Assembly (NCBI GenBank): GCA_963745595.1
Contig: CAVUYB010000007.1
Span: 62,001 to 126,000 of the forward strand
DNA: 64,000 nt
From: DASZUK01 sp963745595
GTDB lineage: Bacteria; Actinomycetota; Acidimicrobiia; Acidimicrobiales; RAAP-2
Direction of reading: 5' to 3'
Below are positions 7,283 through 15,188 of this stretch, in pieces. The notes under the pieces were generated by a model. That model did not search any database. It saw only the letters and a list, made by a program, of their open reading frames with translations, and was not told where the DNA came from. The stretch's first letter is position 1, and each line of letters begins with the position of its first letter. The position numbers were made by a program, and so were the translations under genes.

Positions 7283-8473
7283 TCAGGCGGGAACCCCGGC
7301 TACGGCCACCGCTACCCCGACGGCGCCGGCGATCAGCAGCCCGCTGACCACACCTCGGCGGGCCACGAAGAGCCAGACAAGCGCTCCGGCCAGGACGGGG
7401 ATCTGCCAGAGGTGACCGAAGGAAAGACCGAGCGGGATGGCTGATCCGGCGATGGCGCCGATGACCGCCGGTCCGGCGCCGGTCAGGAACGATTCCACCG
7501 CGCTGTTCGCCCGGATCTGGTCGAAGTGCCGACCGCCGATCAAGACGAAGGCGAACGAGGGGGCGAAGGCGATCAGGGCGCCGAGCAGCCCACCACCCAC
7601 CCCTCCGGCGGCGTAGCCGACCACGGCCACCGTCTGGACCACCGGGCCCGGGGTGACCTGGCCCAGGGCAACCGCGTTGAGGAACTGCCCGCCGGTCATC
7701 CAGTGGTACGTGGTGACGGCGTCGTGCTGCATGAGCGGGATGATGACGAACCCGCCGCCGTAGGAGAGGGCGCCGACCTTGAACGCCACCCAGGCCAGGG
7801 CCCCGAGACCACCCACCGCCGCCCCGTGGAGGACGACGGCGGGGATGAACGCCCGGGCCGACCGCGGTGAAAACGGTCGGCCCGGCCGCCGGATGACGAT
7901 CTCGGTGACGCCGCAGGCGACGAGGACGAGGACGAGAAACGGACCGACCGTCGCCGCGGCGGCCGCTCCCAGCAGGGCGTAGACGATCCAGCGGACCTGC
8001 TCGGGCCGCTCGGTCCCGATCCGCTTCCAGCTGGCCGGGACCAGTCCACGGGCGGCGTTTAGCGCCACCGCCGGCACGGCGGCACCGGCGCCGGCAGCCG
8101 CACCAAGGACCCAGTCAGGGGGATGGCTGGCCAAGAAGACGGCCGACAGGGCCAGGATGAGGGCCAACCCGGGGACGATGAAACAGAGCCCACCGAGCAG
8201 GCCACCGAGCGCGCCCCGGAGCCGCCAGGCGCAGTAGATGGCCAACTGGGTCGACGCCGGTCCCGGCAACAGGTTCGTGGTGGCGATGGCGTCTTCGAAC
8301 TCTTTCGCCTCGATCCACTGACGTTCTTCGACGCAGAGCCGTCGGAGCAGGACGATGTGGGTCGGGGGACCTCCGAACCCGATGCATCCGAGGCGGAGCC
8401 ACTCCTTGCTGATGGTGCCGAGGGAGACCGGCACCGGCGGCCTCTGGTCGGCCTCACCCTCGTCGTCGCTCAC
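7283..8473 (-). CDS. chrA: chromate transporter, long-chain (two-domain) type
   Basis: A 396-residue protein with two homologous halves, as in the long-chain CHR family. Signature segments are present in both halves: FGGPPTHIVLLRR and LPGPASTQLAIY in the first, LSYGGGFVIIPLMQ and LGQVTPGPVVQT in the second. The family exports chromate. GTG 8473 overlaps the stop of the upstream padR-like gene (GTGA), so the repressor and pump form one leftward operon. Confidence 0.85.
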   Translation of the reverse strand: MSDDEGEADQRPPVPVSLGTISKEWLRLGCIGFGGPPTHIVLLRRLCVEERQWIEAKEFEDAIATTNLLPGPASTQLAIYCAWRLRGALGGLLGGLCFIVPGLALILALSAVFLASHPPDWVLGAAAGAGAAVPAVALNAARGLVPASWKRIGTERPEQVRWIVYALLGAAAAATVGPFLVLVLVACGVTEIVIRRPGRPFSPRSARAFIPAVVLHGAAVGGLGALAWVAFKVGALSYGGGFVIIPLMQHDAVTTYHWMTGGQFLNAVALGQVTPGPVVQTVAVVGYAAGGVGGGLLGALIAFAPSFAFVLIGGRHFDQIRANSAVESFLTGAGPAVIGAIAGSAIPLGLSFGHLWQIPVLAGALVWLFVARRGVVSGLLIAGAVGVAVAVAGVPA

Positions 8474-8784
8474 GGGGCCTCATTCCCGAGCACCTCGGCC
8501 GCCAGCTCCCGGAGCTGGCGCTTGGTCGACTCGAGTGTCTTTCGCCCCTTGGCGGTCGCGACATAGGTGCGCCGGGCCCGACCATCGACCACCAGCAGGG
8601 TCGACCGGATGAGCCCTTCGGCTTCCATCTTGTGCAGCGTGGGATAGAGCGACCCGGGACTGATCCGGTAGCCGTGATGGGCCAACTCCGTCGCCATCCA
8701 GGCCCCGTGCACCTCGCCGTGGGCGGCGTGGTGGAGGATGTGCAGTCGGACGGCGCCTCGGAGGAACTCCCGCACGACTGGCAA
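8470..8784 (-). CDS. PadR-family transcriptional regulator of chrA
   Basis: A 104-residue winged-helix protein. The PadR pattern is clear: an N-terminal helix (LRGAVRLHILHHAAH), then GYRISPGSLYPTLHKMEAEGLI as the recognition and wing region, then an arginine/alanine-rich dimerisation helix. The start is uncertain: TTG 8784 or the in-frame GTG at 8775; no Shine-Dalgarno is visible. It is co-transcribed with chrA by a four-base overlap and lies just downstream of a double CGATATCG palindrome that is a likely operator. PadR-ChrA pairs are known in actinobacteria. Confidence 0.85.
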   Translation of the reverse strand: MPVVREFLRGAVRLHILHHAAHGEVHGAWMATELAHHGYRISPGSLYPTLHKMEAEGLIRSTLLVVDGRARRTYVATAKGRKTLESTKRQLRELAAEVLGNEAP

Positions 8785-8790
8785 TGTAGT

Positions 8791-8811
8791 CGATATCGCT
8801 TATCGATATCG
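8791..8811. promoter_or_regulatory. candidate PadR operator: two CGATATCG palindromes
   Basis: Two copies of the 8-bp palindrome CGATATCG at 8791-8798 and 8804-8811, separated by five bases, lie directly upstream of the padR-chrA start. Their placement suggests autoregulation of the padR-chrA operon. Binding is inferred only. Confidence 0.5.
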
Positions 8812-8842
8812 AAAAACGATAGGACGGCTCCGAGGCGGTGTC

Positions 8843-9345
8843 CTACGCCGCCACCTCCGACCGAGCCCGTCGGCGCCGCCGGGCCGGGGCCAGGTGGACC
8901 AGGCAGTTGTAGGTGACGAGGGCGATGGCCAGGTGCATCGCCATCAGCACCGCCACCGCCTTTGGCGGCTGCCCCTGCACCAAGATGCACAGGTCCGGCA
9001 GCCACAGCACCACGGTGATCGCGATGGCCATCCGGAAGAACAGCCACCGCGGCGAGGACGAGATCCGCACCACCACCGGCCAGGCCAGGCCAGGCCAGGC
9101 CAGGCCAGGCAGGCGACGACGCCGACCACCGTCAGCTTGGCGTAGTCGGCGAACTGGAAGTGGCCGTAACCCTTGGTGGACGGGAACACCGCCTCACCGA
9201 TGGCCACCAGCCCGGCATCGACCAACAGCGACCCGGCCAGCGAGGCCACCGTGGCCACCACCCAGCGCGCCGCCGACGGCGGCCGGTGATCCGGGGAGAG
9301 GTCGATCTTGGCCAGGATCATGGCTCTCTGCAGCGTGGTCGGCAT
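8843..9345 (-). pseudogene. DUF6069-like membrane protein copy B, frameshifted by GGCCA expansion
   Basis: This is the second copy of the gene at 4396-4881. It starts normally (MPTTLQRAMILAKIDL) and is intact through about residue 84, where six GGCCA units at 9078-9107 replace the two in copy A. The +20-base change together with a nearby 3-base deletion shifts the frame, so the last half (from VVRISSSPRW onward) is read in a different frame. The tail after the tract is otherwise well conserved, arguing for a recent event. Either it is a young pseudogene or the tract switches the gene on and off by slipped-strand mispairing; tract lengths of 5 or 8 units would restore frame. Confidence 0.75.
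9078..9107. repeat. GGCCA pentanucleotide tract, six perfect units
   Basis: Six tandem GGCCA units inside the copy B coding region; copy A has two at 4631-4640. A non-triplet repeat in a coding region changes frame with unit number. Confidence 0.9.
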
Positions 9346-9492
9346 CGTTCAGGCCGCCACCGACCGGCAGACGGCCACGACCGGACGGGGGAGGAAGTGC
9401 TCCATAGGCCCCGTTGTACGCCGGGCACCGTCCGGCGTCATCGGCCGTCGCGGTGAACGAGCAGCCGGCCGGATCATCCTCGCGGCGGTCCT

Positions 9493-9617
9493 CACTGCCG
9501 GACCGAGGTATTCGTGGACGGGATCCGACGCTCCCATTACGGTTCGGATCTCCCGGAGTGAGCACCGCCCGGGACGTCCGCCGCGGTCGCCCGATCTCAG
9601 GATCCGAGCAGCCGCAT
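9493..9617. other. short intergenic stretch upstream of copy B
   Basis: 125 bases between the duplicated segment and the convergent end of the secreted-protein gene. I see no gene, no clear terminator and no recognisable regulatory site. Confidence 0.5.
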
Positions 9618-10454
9618 TTAGAAGACGCCGGTAAGCGTGGCCACGGTGCCCTTCGAGGTGGTGGTGACGCTCCAGGTGTCGCCCGACATTGTGTGGGCGG
9701 CGCCGTTCCCTCCATATTGGGCGTAGATCACCCCGCTCGAATATTTTGCCGGGATCACGTCACCGGCCGTGAGCACGTAGGTGTAGGTGATCGATCGGGC
9801 CGACGTTGTCGTGCTCTGGGTCAGGTACCCACCGGGGAAGCTGCTGGCCTGGCTACTGAAAGAGACCCCTGTCGTGTGGGCCACCGTGATGACGACGGAC
9901 ATGGCCGTGATCGACGAGGTGTTTGTGATGCTGAGGCGCTCCTGCCCCCCGTAGTTGTTGTAGTTGTCGCCGGCTGGTACCACCGTGACGCCGTTGGACT
10001 TCGGGACGGTGGTCGTAGTGGTCGTGGTGGTCGGGCCGGGGCCGGTGCCGCACGGACTACCGACGTTGAGCGTGAGGCCGGTGACGCAGACGTCGGTGGC
10101 GGTGCCGGTGACGGTATTGGTCCCACCACCGGCGACGATGCAGTTGCCCGAACCGCTGGCGGTGATGGTGTCTGTCCCAGCGCTGCCGAGCACGAGGGCG
10201 TTCGACGCGCTGGTCGAGAACGTCCCCGATCCAACCACCAACGCAGTAAGGGCGAGCGTTCCACACGGCACGGGCGCGAGTTGGGCGACGGCGAGTGTCT
10301 GCTTCGACGATCCGACGTTGCTCGTCGGGACGTTCGTGCTCGCGGTGGCGGCGGCCACGAGCGTGATGACGACCAGGACGACGACGCACGCCGCAGCTCC
10401 TCGCACCATCGCCACCCGATGGGAGCGACGACGTGTTGGCGCGTCGCGGCGCAC
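9618..10454 (-). CDS. secreted protein of the SipW-like module
   Basis: A 278-residue exported protein. A basic N-terminus (MRRDAPTRRRSHR) precedes a hydrophobic signal segment at about residues 18-35 and an Ala-rich cleavage region. The mature part is Gly/Ser/Thr-rich with a short repeat-like block (GSGTFSTSASNALVLGSAGT), a threonine/proline spacer (PTTTTTTTTVP) and a C-terminal domain ending KGTVATLTGVF. The GTG start directly follows the TAA of the signal-peptidase fusion gene with no gap, so the two are coupled. I do not recognise a family for the mature domain; a surface or matrix protein is inferred. Confidence 0.65.
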   Translation of the reverse strand: MRRDAPTRRRSHRVAMVRGAAACVVVLVVITLVAAATASTNVPTSNVGSSKQTLAVAQLAPVPCGTLALTALVVGSGTFSTSASNALVLGSAGTDTITASGSGNCIVAGGGTNTVTGTATDVCVTGLTLNVGSPCGTGPGPTTTTTTTTVPKSNGVTVVPAGDNYNNYGGQERLSITNTSSITAMSVVITVAHTTGVSFSSQASSFPGGYLTQSTTTSARSITYTYVLTAGDVIPAKYSSGVIYAQYGGNGAAHTMSGDTWSVTTTSKGTVATLTGVF

Positions 10455-12263
10455 TTACACCACTTTCGTTGGGCCGCGACCTGTAAGCACCATGTCCGGG
10501 TCGCTCGCCGGGGCCTTCGGTGGTCGGTAGACGTAGCGGTGCGCGTCATCGTCGACCGCGTAGGTCCGCTGACCATCGCTGACTTCGCACAAGATCGGCT
10601 GCTCGAGGAACTCGGCCAGCCCGGCCAGGTCCGAGAAGTCGGGGACGACCACCGGCTCGCCGGGCTCCGTCAGCACCGCGACCGGCACGATGCGTGAATG
10701 GAGCCGGCTGGCGATCAGATCCTCCACGCTGCGCCCGGCCATTCGGCGACGCAGGACGTCATGTAACACCCCGAGAACGAGGGCGAGGACGACGAAAGAG
10801 ACGCCGAGCCACCGCAGCGCAGGAACAGGGAGGTCGTACTTGGCGACCGAGATCTCGTTGGCCACGACGTGGGGGATGCTCCCCGCCTGGACCGGATGGA
10901 GGGCCGAAGCCAGCGCCGCGGTGGCGGAGCTCGGCGCGTAGGTCGCGCCGGGTGGGGCCGCAGCGGCGGGGGCGTTCACGGCGATCGTGGTCTGGGAGAT
11001 CGTAAAGGGCAGCACCGGCGAGAACGTGTCGTGGACGCCCTCCTTGCCGACGGTGCCCGAGAGGTGCACGATCGGCTGGATGTCGGCGGTATAGGCGACC
11101 CCTTCGACGCCCGACTGCGTCGACACACTGCTGATGAGGGTATAGAGGCCGTTCAGGGGCAGGGAGCTGACGACGCTGACTCGATCGCCGGTGAAAGAGA
11201 CCCTCTTTCGGATGACGGTGAGCCGCTGCCAAGTGTTGGTCTGGGAGAGCAGGAGGGCGTTGACCATGATCGTGCCGGTGATGTGATGGGGCATGGCCGA
11301 CGAAAAACGATAGGAAAAACGCAGCGCGACGGAGTCCACGAGGCTCGGGTAGATCGGTTCACCGGTCGTGACGAATCCCGAGGGATAGACGGGGGTCGGG
11401 GCCTTGGTCGCCGCGGTGTAGGAGAAGCGACCGCTCTGCTGGTAGGCGCCGGACAAGGGCACAACCCGGTAGAGCGGGCGCGAGAACCCCAGCCCGAGAA
11501 AGAGCAGGGCCAAAGCGGCGAACAGGCAGGTGAGCGCGGCGGTGACGCCGGGACCCCTGGCGACCACCGCTGCGGTCGGTGCGGGTCCCGTCGGAGCTGG
11601 CAAGACCATCGGCGGAGCGGGCGTTACGGCATCGGTATCCCGCGCACCACTCGCCGGCGCTGGAATCACGTCCCGCCGCGGCGCACCATCGGATGATGAA
11701 CGTTCCGTGCTGTCGTCGACCATGACCTCGCCAATCGTGAGCTGTTCATCTCGTCGGCCCCGAAAACGTGTCTTGCGCCGCCGACGACGCCGACGCTTTC
11801 TCTTCGTCGTGATGCCGGTGAGCGCTACTCCGAGCGCCGCCAGCCCGGCCAGTAGGGCGGCATGGAGCGGCGTACCGAACCACCCGAGCACCGCGCCGAC
11901 CTTGGGGATCTCGAACCACAAGCTGCCTGACAGCTCGGCTCGCGTGGCATAACCAGGGTCCACGAAGTCGTTGTTGTCGCCTTTGAAGTAGTAATCGCCG
12001 TTCCGGATCATGATGATGCGGTGCAGGACCGGCCGGTGCAGCACCGGGCTCTGGTAGAGGACGATCTCCCCCACGTGGTAGCTCGACTGCGCGCGGACGA
12101 TGGCAAGGTCGTTCTTGTACAGGATCGGCTGCATGCTGATCCCCGAGGTGATCGAGTAGCTGGTCGAGCCTCCGAGCTCGACGGGAGCGAAGAACGCCCA
12201 CAGCCCGACGACCATCGCCACGCCGATGCCTACACCGGCGATCTTCACGTATCGCGATCTCAC
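10455..12263 (-). CDS. sipW: SipW/ER-type signal peptidase I fused to a DUF5305-like ectodomain
   Basis: A 602-residue fusion. Residues 1-160 are an S26 signal peptidase with an N-terminal membrane segment; the catalytic serine is in SGISMQP and the general base is His in VLHRI, as in SipW and ER-type enzymes rather than the bacterial Ser-Lys pair. GDNNDFVDPGY is the conserved third box. A membrane helix near 130-150 and a very basic stretch (KRKRRRRRRRK) follow. Residues about 200-480 hold a second membrane segment and a beta-rich domain like archaeal DUF5305, then a helix (LGVSFVVLALVLGVLH) and a cytosolic C-terminus of about 100 residues. It lies between two exported proteins that are probable substrates or partners. 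Confidence 0.8.
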   Translation of the reverse strand: MRSRYVKIAGVGIGVAMVVGLWAFFAPVELGGSTSYSITSGISMQPILYKNDLAIVRAQSSYHVGEIVLYQSPVLHRPVLHRIIMIRNGDYYFKGDNNDFVDPGYATRAELSGSLWFEIPKVGAVLGWFGTPLHAALLAGLAALGVALTGITTKRKRRRRRRRKTRFRGRRDEQLTIGEVMVDDSTERSSSDGAPRRDVIPAPASGARDTDAVTPAPPMVLPAPTGPAPTAAVVARGPGVTAALTCLFAALALLFLGLGFSRPLYRVVPLSGAYQQSGRFSYTAATKAPTPVYPSGFVTTGEPIYPSLVDSVALRFSYRFSSAMPHHITGTIMVNALLLSQTNTWQRLTVIRKRVSFTGDRVSVVSSLPLNGLYTLISSVSTQSGVEGVAYTADIQPIVHLSGTVGKEGVHDTFSPVLPFTISQTTIAVNAPAAAAPPGATYAPSSATAALASALHPVQAGSIPHVVANEISVAKYDLPVPALRWLGVSFVVLALVLGVLHDVLRRRMAGRSVEDLIASRLHSRIVPVAVLTEPGEPVVVPDFSDLAGLAEFLEQPILCEVSDGQRTYAVDDDAHRYVYRPPKAPASDPDMVLTGRGPTKVV

Positions 12264-12317
12264 CGACGGTCATCCCACAGGACGATGCCGGCGACATGAC
12301 GTACCACTGGCCCACTG

Positions 12318-12713
12318 CTACTGGGCTGCGACGACGGTCACGCCGGTCAGCAGCGCTGCCGTGAGTTGTGGGCTCGTGGTGGCGCAGGTGACGTTGGCTC
12401 CAGTCGAGTCCGTCGAGCAGGTGTAGTTCGTCGGCCCCCCGGTGCTGAGGGCGGCAGCGATGGTGACCTTGCCGCTGCCGGCGCTCGGGACCACCGGACT
12501 GATCGTGAACGTCAGTGAGTCGATGTTGCCTGGGGTGGTGCTATTGAGCACGTAGTGGATGTTGGCCACCGTGTAGCCCGAGACCGCACCGGCCCCCGCA
12601 CCGGCAGTGGTCGCAGGAACGGTGTTCGACGCCGTGAAGGCGTACGCGCCGCCACCGATCGCGAGCGCTGCAGCGACGGCCACGATCACTGAAATCTTTC
12701 GTCTCTTGCTCAT
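12318..12713 (-). CDS. SipW-dependent-type secreted protein (TasA/CalY-like)
   Basis: A 131-residue exported protein. I place the start at ATG 12713, seven bases after GAGGT. The N-terminus MSKRRKISVIVAVAAALAIG is the long basic-hydrophobic signal typical of SipW-processed TasA/CalY proteins, ending near AYAFTASN. The mature 100 residues are rich in Ser, Thr, Gly and small hydrophobics, with two cysteines (YTCSTD and VTCATTS) that could pair. It precedes the signal-peptidase fusion by 54 bases on the same strand. Biofilm-fibre formation is known for TasA relatives, but here it is inference from the signal type and neighbour. Confidence 0.7.
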   Translation of the reverse strand: MSKRRKISVIVAVAAALAIGGGAYAFTASNTVPATTAGAGAGAVSGYTVANIHYVLNSTTPGNIDSLTFTISPVVPSAGSGKVTIAAALSTGGPTNYTCSTDSTGANVTCATTSPQLTAALLTGVTVVAAQ

Positions 12714-13041
12714 GTGCGGTACCTCGACACTTCTGATTGGCGGAACGGATGCGAGGGGCGACCGCATGGCGGTCGTCGGCGCGCAGTGGGCAGGAGGGAG
12801 GCGCCCGTAGCCGATCGCGTCACCACGAGCACACCCATAACGCCGAAGGGTGGGGAGAAGACGACCCGGTTTGACCGGATAAACGGCACCTGCGGGCAGC
12901 GCACGGCTGCCCCCTTTCGTGGCCGGGGGAAGATGACCATCGAAGACGATCATCACCCGAGCCGCAGCGCCAATTTACTACTCACCGACGTAAATTGCAA
13001 TTTATTTCTAGAAAAAAGAAGGCTATAATAAGTGTCGTATA
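12714..13041. other. long intergenic region: cargo-gene leader and AT-rich promoter zone
   Basis: The 12714-12960 part is a GC-rich leader for the leftward secreted-protein gene, with several self-complementary stretches (for example GGGGGCAGCC/GGCTGCCCCC near 12903-12925 and ACCCGGTTTGACCGG near 12863-12878) but no riboswitch I can name. The 12965-13040 part is strikingly AT-rich and holds the palindrome AAATTGCAATTT (12992-13003) and a TATAAT-like TATAATA near 13024, which may serve either direction. No protein gene is supported. Confidence 0.5.
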
Positions 13042-13043
13042 TT

Positions 13044-13058
13044 GGGACTTTCGCCTCT
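13044..13058 (+). promoter_or_regulatory. DosR-type box upstream of universal stress gene
   Basis: GGGACTTTCGCCTCT, preceded by TT and 122 bases before the start of the universal stress protein at 13180. Same family of sites as the nine others in this window; the right half is divergent (CTCT instead of CCCT), a variant shared only with the paralogous promoter at 35624. Confidence 0.7.
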
Positions 13059-13179
13059 GCCTCCCGCTACCGCCATGGCGTCCAATGGGGGTGAGTGTCT
13101 GCACCTCGACGGGACGGTGCCGACGCTCCTCGGCCAGGGCGACGGTCGGGGGTCGTCGAACGACAAAAGGAACCGACCA

Positions 13180-14082
13180 ATGCTGAGCAACGAGCGAGCG
13201 ATCGTCGTCGGCGTCGACGGGTCGCCGCAGGCCCGACTCGCCTTGAAGTGGGCGGCCGACGGGGCCCGCCACCGGGACGTGGTCCTCCGCGTGCTCTGCG
13301 GAGGAACGCCGCATCCGCGATTCGCGCCGGCGTCGTGCACTCCTGATGCCTTCCACCGGTCCGGGCCGTGGGTGCTCGTCGATGACGCAGTCGGACTAGT
13401 GATGGCGTGCCACCCGGGCGTCATCGTCCGAGGGGAGGTCTTCCAGGCGCCGGCTGGCGAGGCTCTCGTGGAGGTGGCCGAGCTCACAGAGATGCTGGTG
13501 GTCGGCGCACGGGGCTCCGGCGGCTCCGGCGGACTCCGGCTCGGGTCGGTGAGCCGCCACTGCGTCCACCATGCACAGTGCCCCCTCGTCGTCGTGCACT
13601 CCGAACCCGTCAGTCCGGCCGAGTCGGCCGCCAGTCGACGGATCGTCGTCGGCATCGACGGATCGCTCGGGTCCGACGGTGCCCTCAACTGGGCCCTGGA
13701 GGAAGCCGAACGGCGCAACGCCGACGTCACCGCGCTGTTCGTGTGGCAGTACCCGCCAGTCGGTGCCTTCATCGCGGCCCCGGTCGTCGGCTACGAGACC
13801 GAGGCCGACCGGGTGATAGAGGCGGCTCGGGCGAACGCCGCACGGTGGCGGCCGGCGGTCCACCTGGACGCCGAGTCGCGCCTCGGTGCCGCGGTGCCGG
13901 CACTGATCGAGGCGAGCCGCCGCGCCGATCTCCTGGTCGTCGGGAGGCGGGGCCGCAATCGGCTCCGGACGGCGCTGCTCGGGTCCACCGCGTCGCAGTG
14001 CGCCGACGACGCAACGTGCCCGGTGGTGATCGTGCCGACCGCCGACGTGTCGGCGGCCCCCGGTGAGGCGGCCCGAACATGA
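13180..14082 (+). CDS. tandem universal stress protein (UspA-type)
   Basis: A 300-residue protein with two Usp domains (residues about 5-145 and 155-295). Each begins with a VVGVDGS/VVGIDGS strand, and the second keeps the ATP-binding pattern G-2x-G-9x-G-S (GRRGRNRLRTALLGST). ATG 13180 follows AAAGGAA by eight bases, and the upstream in-frame extension lacks Usp features. It is a close paralogue of the gene at 35755, including its promoter. A DosR-type box upstream suggests induction under hypoxia, as for many Usp genes in the mycobacterial DosR regulon. Confidence 0.88.
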   Translation: MLSNERAIVVGVDGSPQARLALKWAADGARHRDVVLRVLCGGTPHPRFAPASCTPDAFHRSGPWVLVDDAVGLVMACHPGVIVRGEVFQAPAGEALVEVAELTEMLVVGARGSGGSGGLRLGSVSRHCVHHAQCPLVVVHSEPVSPAESAASRRIVVGIDGSLGSDGALNWALEEAERRNADVTALFVWQYPPVGAFIAAPVVGYETEADRVIEAARANAARWRPAVHLDAESRLGAAVPALIEASRRADLLVVGRRGRNRLRTALLGSTASQCADDATCPVVIVPTADVSAAPGEAART

Positions 14083-14188
14083 CGGCGAAACGTCGACGGA
14101 CCTCGTGCCGTCACGAACGCCGATTGATGGCCGAGGCCCGGAGTCTCAGGGTCCAATTTACCTATGTGTGGCCTATATCAGCGTCGTG

Positions 14189-14848
14189 TCATTCCTGGCG
14201 GATACAGCGACCGGAAACCTCGGTGGCGTCGACGCAGACGAACGCTTCACGTTCTCCACCAGCCCAGGGCTCGATGCCGGCTCGTGAGAATCGCTCCAGC
14301 AACGCCGGGTCGGTTACCTCCCGTGCCCGACCCGTTACCAGCACACTCCATCCCTCGCTCATCGTTTCGTCGATGTGGTCGACCTCGAAGCTCGCGGTCT
14401 TCCCTTCACCAAACACGGCGGCCGTGTTGGCCTGCGTCCGGAAGGCCACCTGGCCGTCGACAAAGCGGTAGTTCACCGGCAGGGCTACCGGCCCGGAAGC
14501 GGAGTTGAACACGATGCGACCAACGCCCCCACCAGCCAGGTGGGCGATGCACGCCGCGTCACTCATGGTTTCGATCACTGGATGCGGACCAGCCTGCCCG
14601 GTTCCGGACGGTCGATCGACGTCTGCGCCCGTGAGTGATTCGGGGGTCGTCTCGAGAGCTCGTGCCAAACGCAGCATGGCCGTGCTGGACAAGACGGCGA
14701 CCGGGTTCCGCTCGAAGTAGTCGAGGTAGCTCGGATCAACCCCAGCGCGCCGTGCGACTTCTTCGCTGGTGAGCTTCAACTCCTCGCGCCGCCGCAAAAT
14801 CCTCCGAGAGAGATCGCTGATACCGGAGACCTCTGCTGGTGTGCTCAT
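14189..14848 (-). CDS. XRE helix-turn-helix fused to PPOX-type flavin-binding domain
   Basis: A 219-residue fusion. Residues about 10-70 are an XRE-type helix-turn-helix (LTSEEVARRAGVDPSYLDYFE), and residues 95-215 are a split-barrel pyridoxamine 5'-phosphate oxidase-like domain (GRIVFNSASGPVALPVNYRF, ASFEVDHID, GWSVLVTGRA) that usually binds FMN, F420 or haem. ATG 14848 follows a strong GGAGG by about eight bases. A DosR-type box lies at 15003-15017. Members of this fusion family occur in actinobacterial dormancy regulons; a redox-sensing regulator is plausible but not shown. Confidence 0.8.
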   Translation of the reverse strand: MSTPAEVSGISDLSRRILRRREELKLTSEEVARRAGVDPSYLDYFERNPVAVLSSTAMLRLARALETTPESLTGADVDRPSGTGQAGPHPVIETMSDAACIAHLAGGGVGRIVFNSASGPVALPVNYRFVDGQVAFRTQANTAAVFGEGKTASFEVDHIDETMSEGWSVLVTGRAREVTDPALLERFSRAGIEPWAGGEREAFVCVDATEVSGRCIRQE

Positions 14849-15188
14849 CTGGTCTGCCTCCTCCGCTTGGTGTCCATAGGGCCGGTGGGCCCTGTCCGAC
14901 GCCGACTCTTCCGGGACCGAAGATCACTACTCACGATCCCCACAGCCGGTCGATGGTCTGGAACCCTCCCTGCCACCCTCCCAGCTTTGCGGCCAGTGGC
15001 AAAGGGCCAAAGGTCCCATTCGCCTGCCGACCGGCGGACTCGAGCGAAATTTCGATGACTGCCGGAGGTACCGTGACCCCGATGATGCTCGGCGTCTCCA
15101 CCGCTGCCTACCTGCGGCATCGACTCACGGCCGGTCGGTCGCGGTCATCGGGAGATGGACTGGTGAACAGCAATCCCCGGTCGGTCCG
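14849..15188. other. divergent intergenic region with a DosR-type box
   Basis: 340 bases between the HTH-PPOX gene (left) and the amino acid permease (right). Apart from the DosR-type box at 15003-15017, I see no gene. Confidence 0.55.
15003..15017 (-). promoter_or_regulatory. DosR-type box (HTH-PPOX gene side)
   Basis: Read on the minus strand: GGGACCTTTGGCCCT, a full-consensus site, flanked by AAT and TT. It is 155 bases upstream of the leftward HTH-PPOX gene and 172 bases upstream of the rightward permease, so it could serve either. Confidence 0.75.

Larger units (their letters stand above)
8843..9492. repeat. direct repeat copy B flanking the arsenic/chromate module
   Basis: Second copy of the ~640-bp segment seen at 4396-5035, same orientation, about 3.8 kb downstream. 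Recombination between the two could delete or amplify the ars/chr genes lying between them. Confidence 0.7.

Noticed and set aside
12714..12960. c-di-GMP-I riboswitch-like fragments (AAACC and GACGC ... GGCTACGGG)
   Set aside because: The spacing and the conserved A-rich joining segment do not match the class consensus by eye, so I record only a structured leader.
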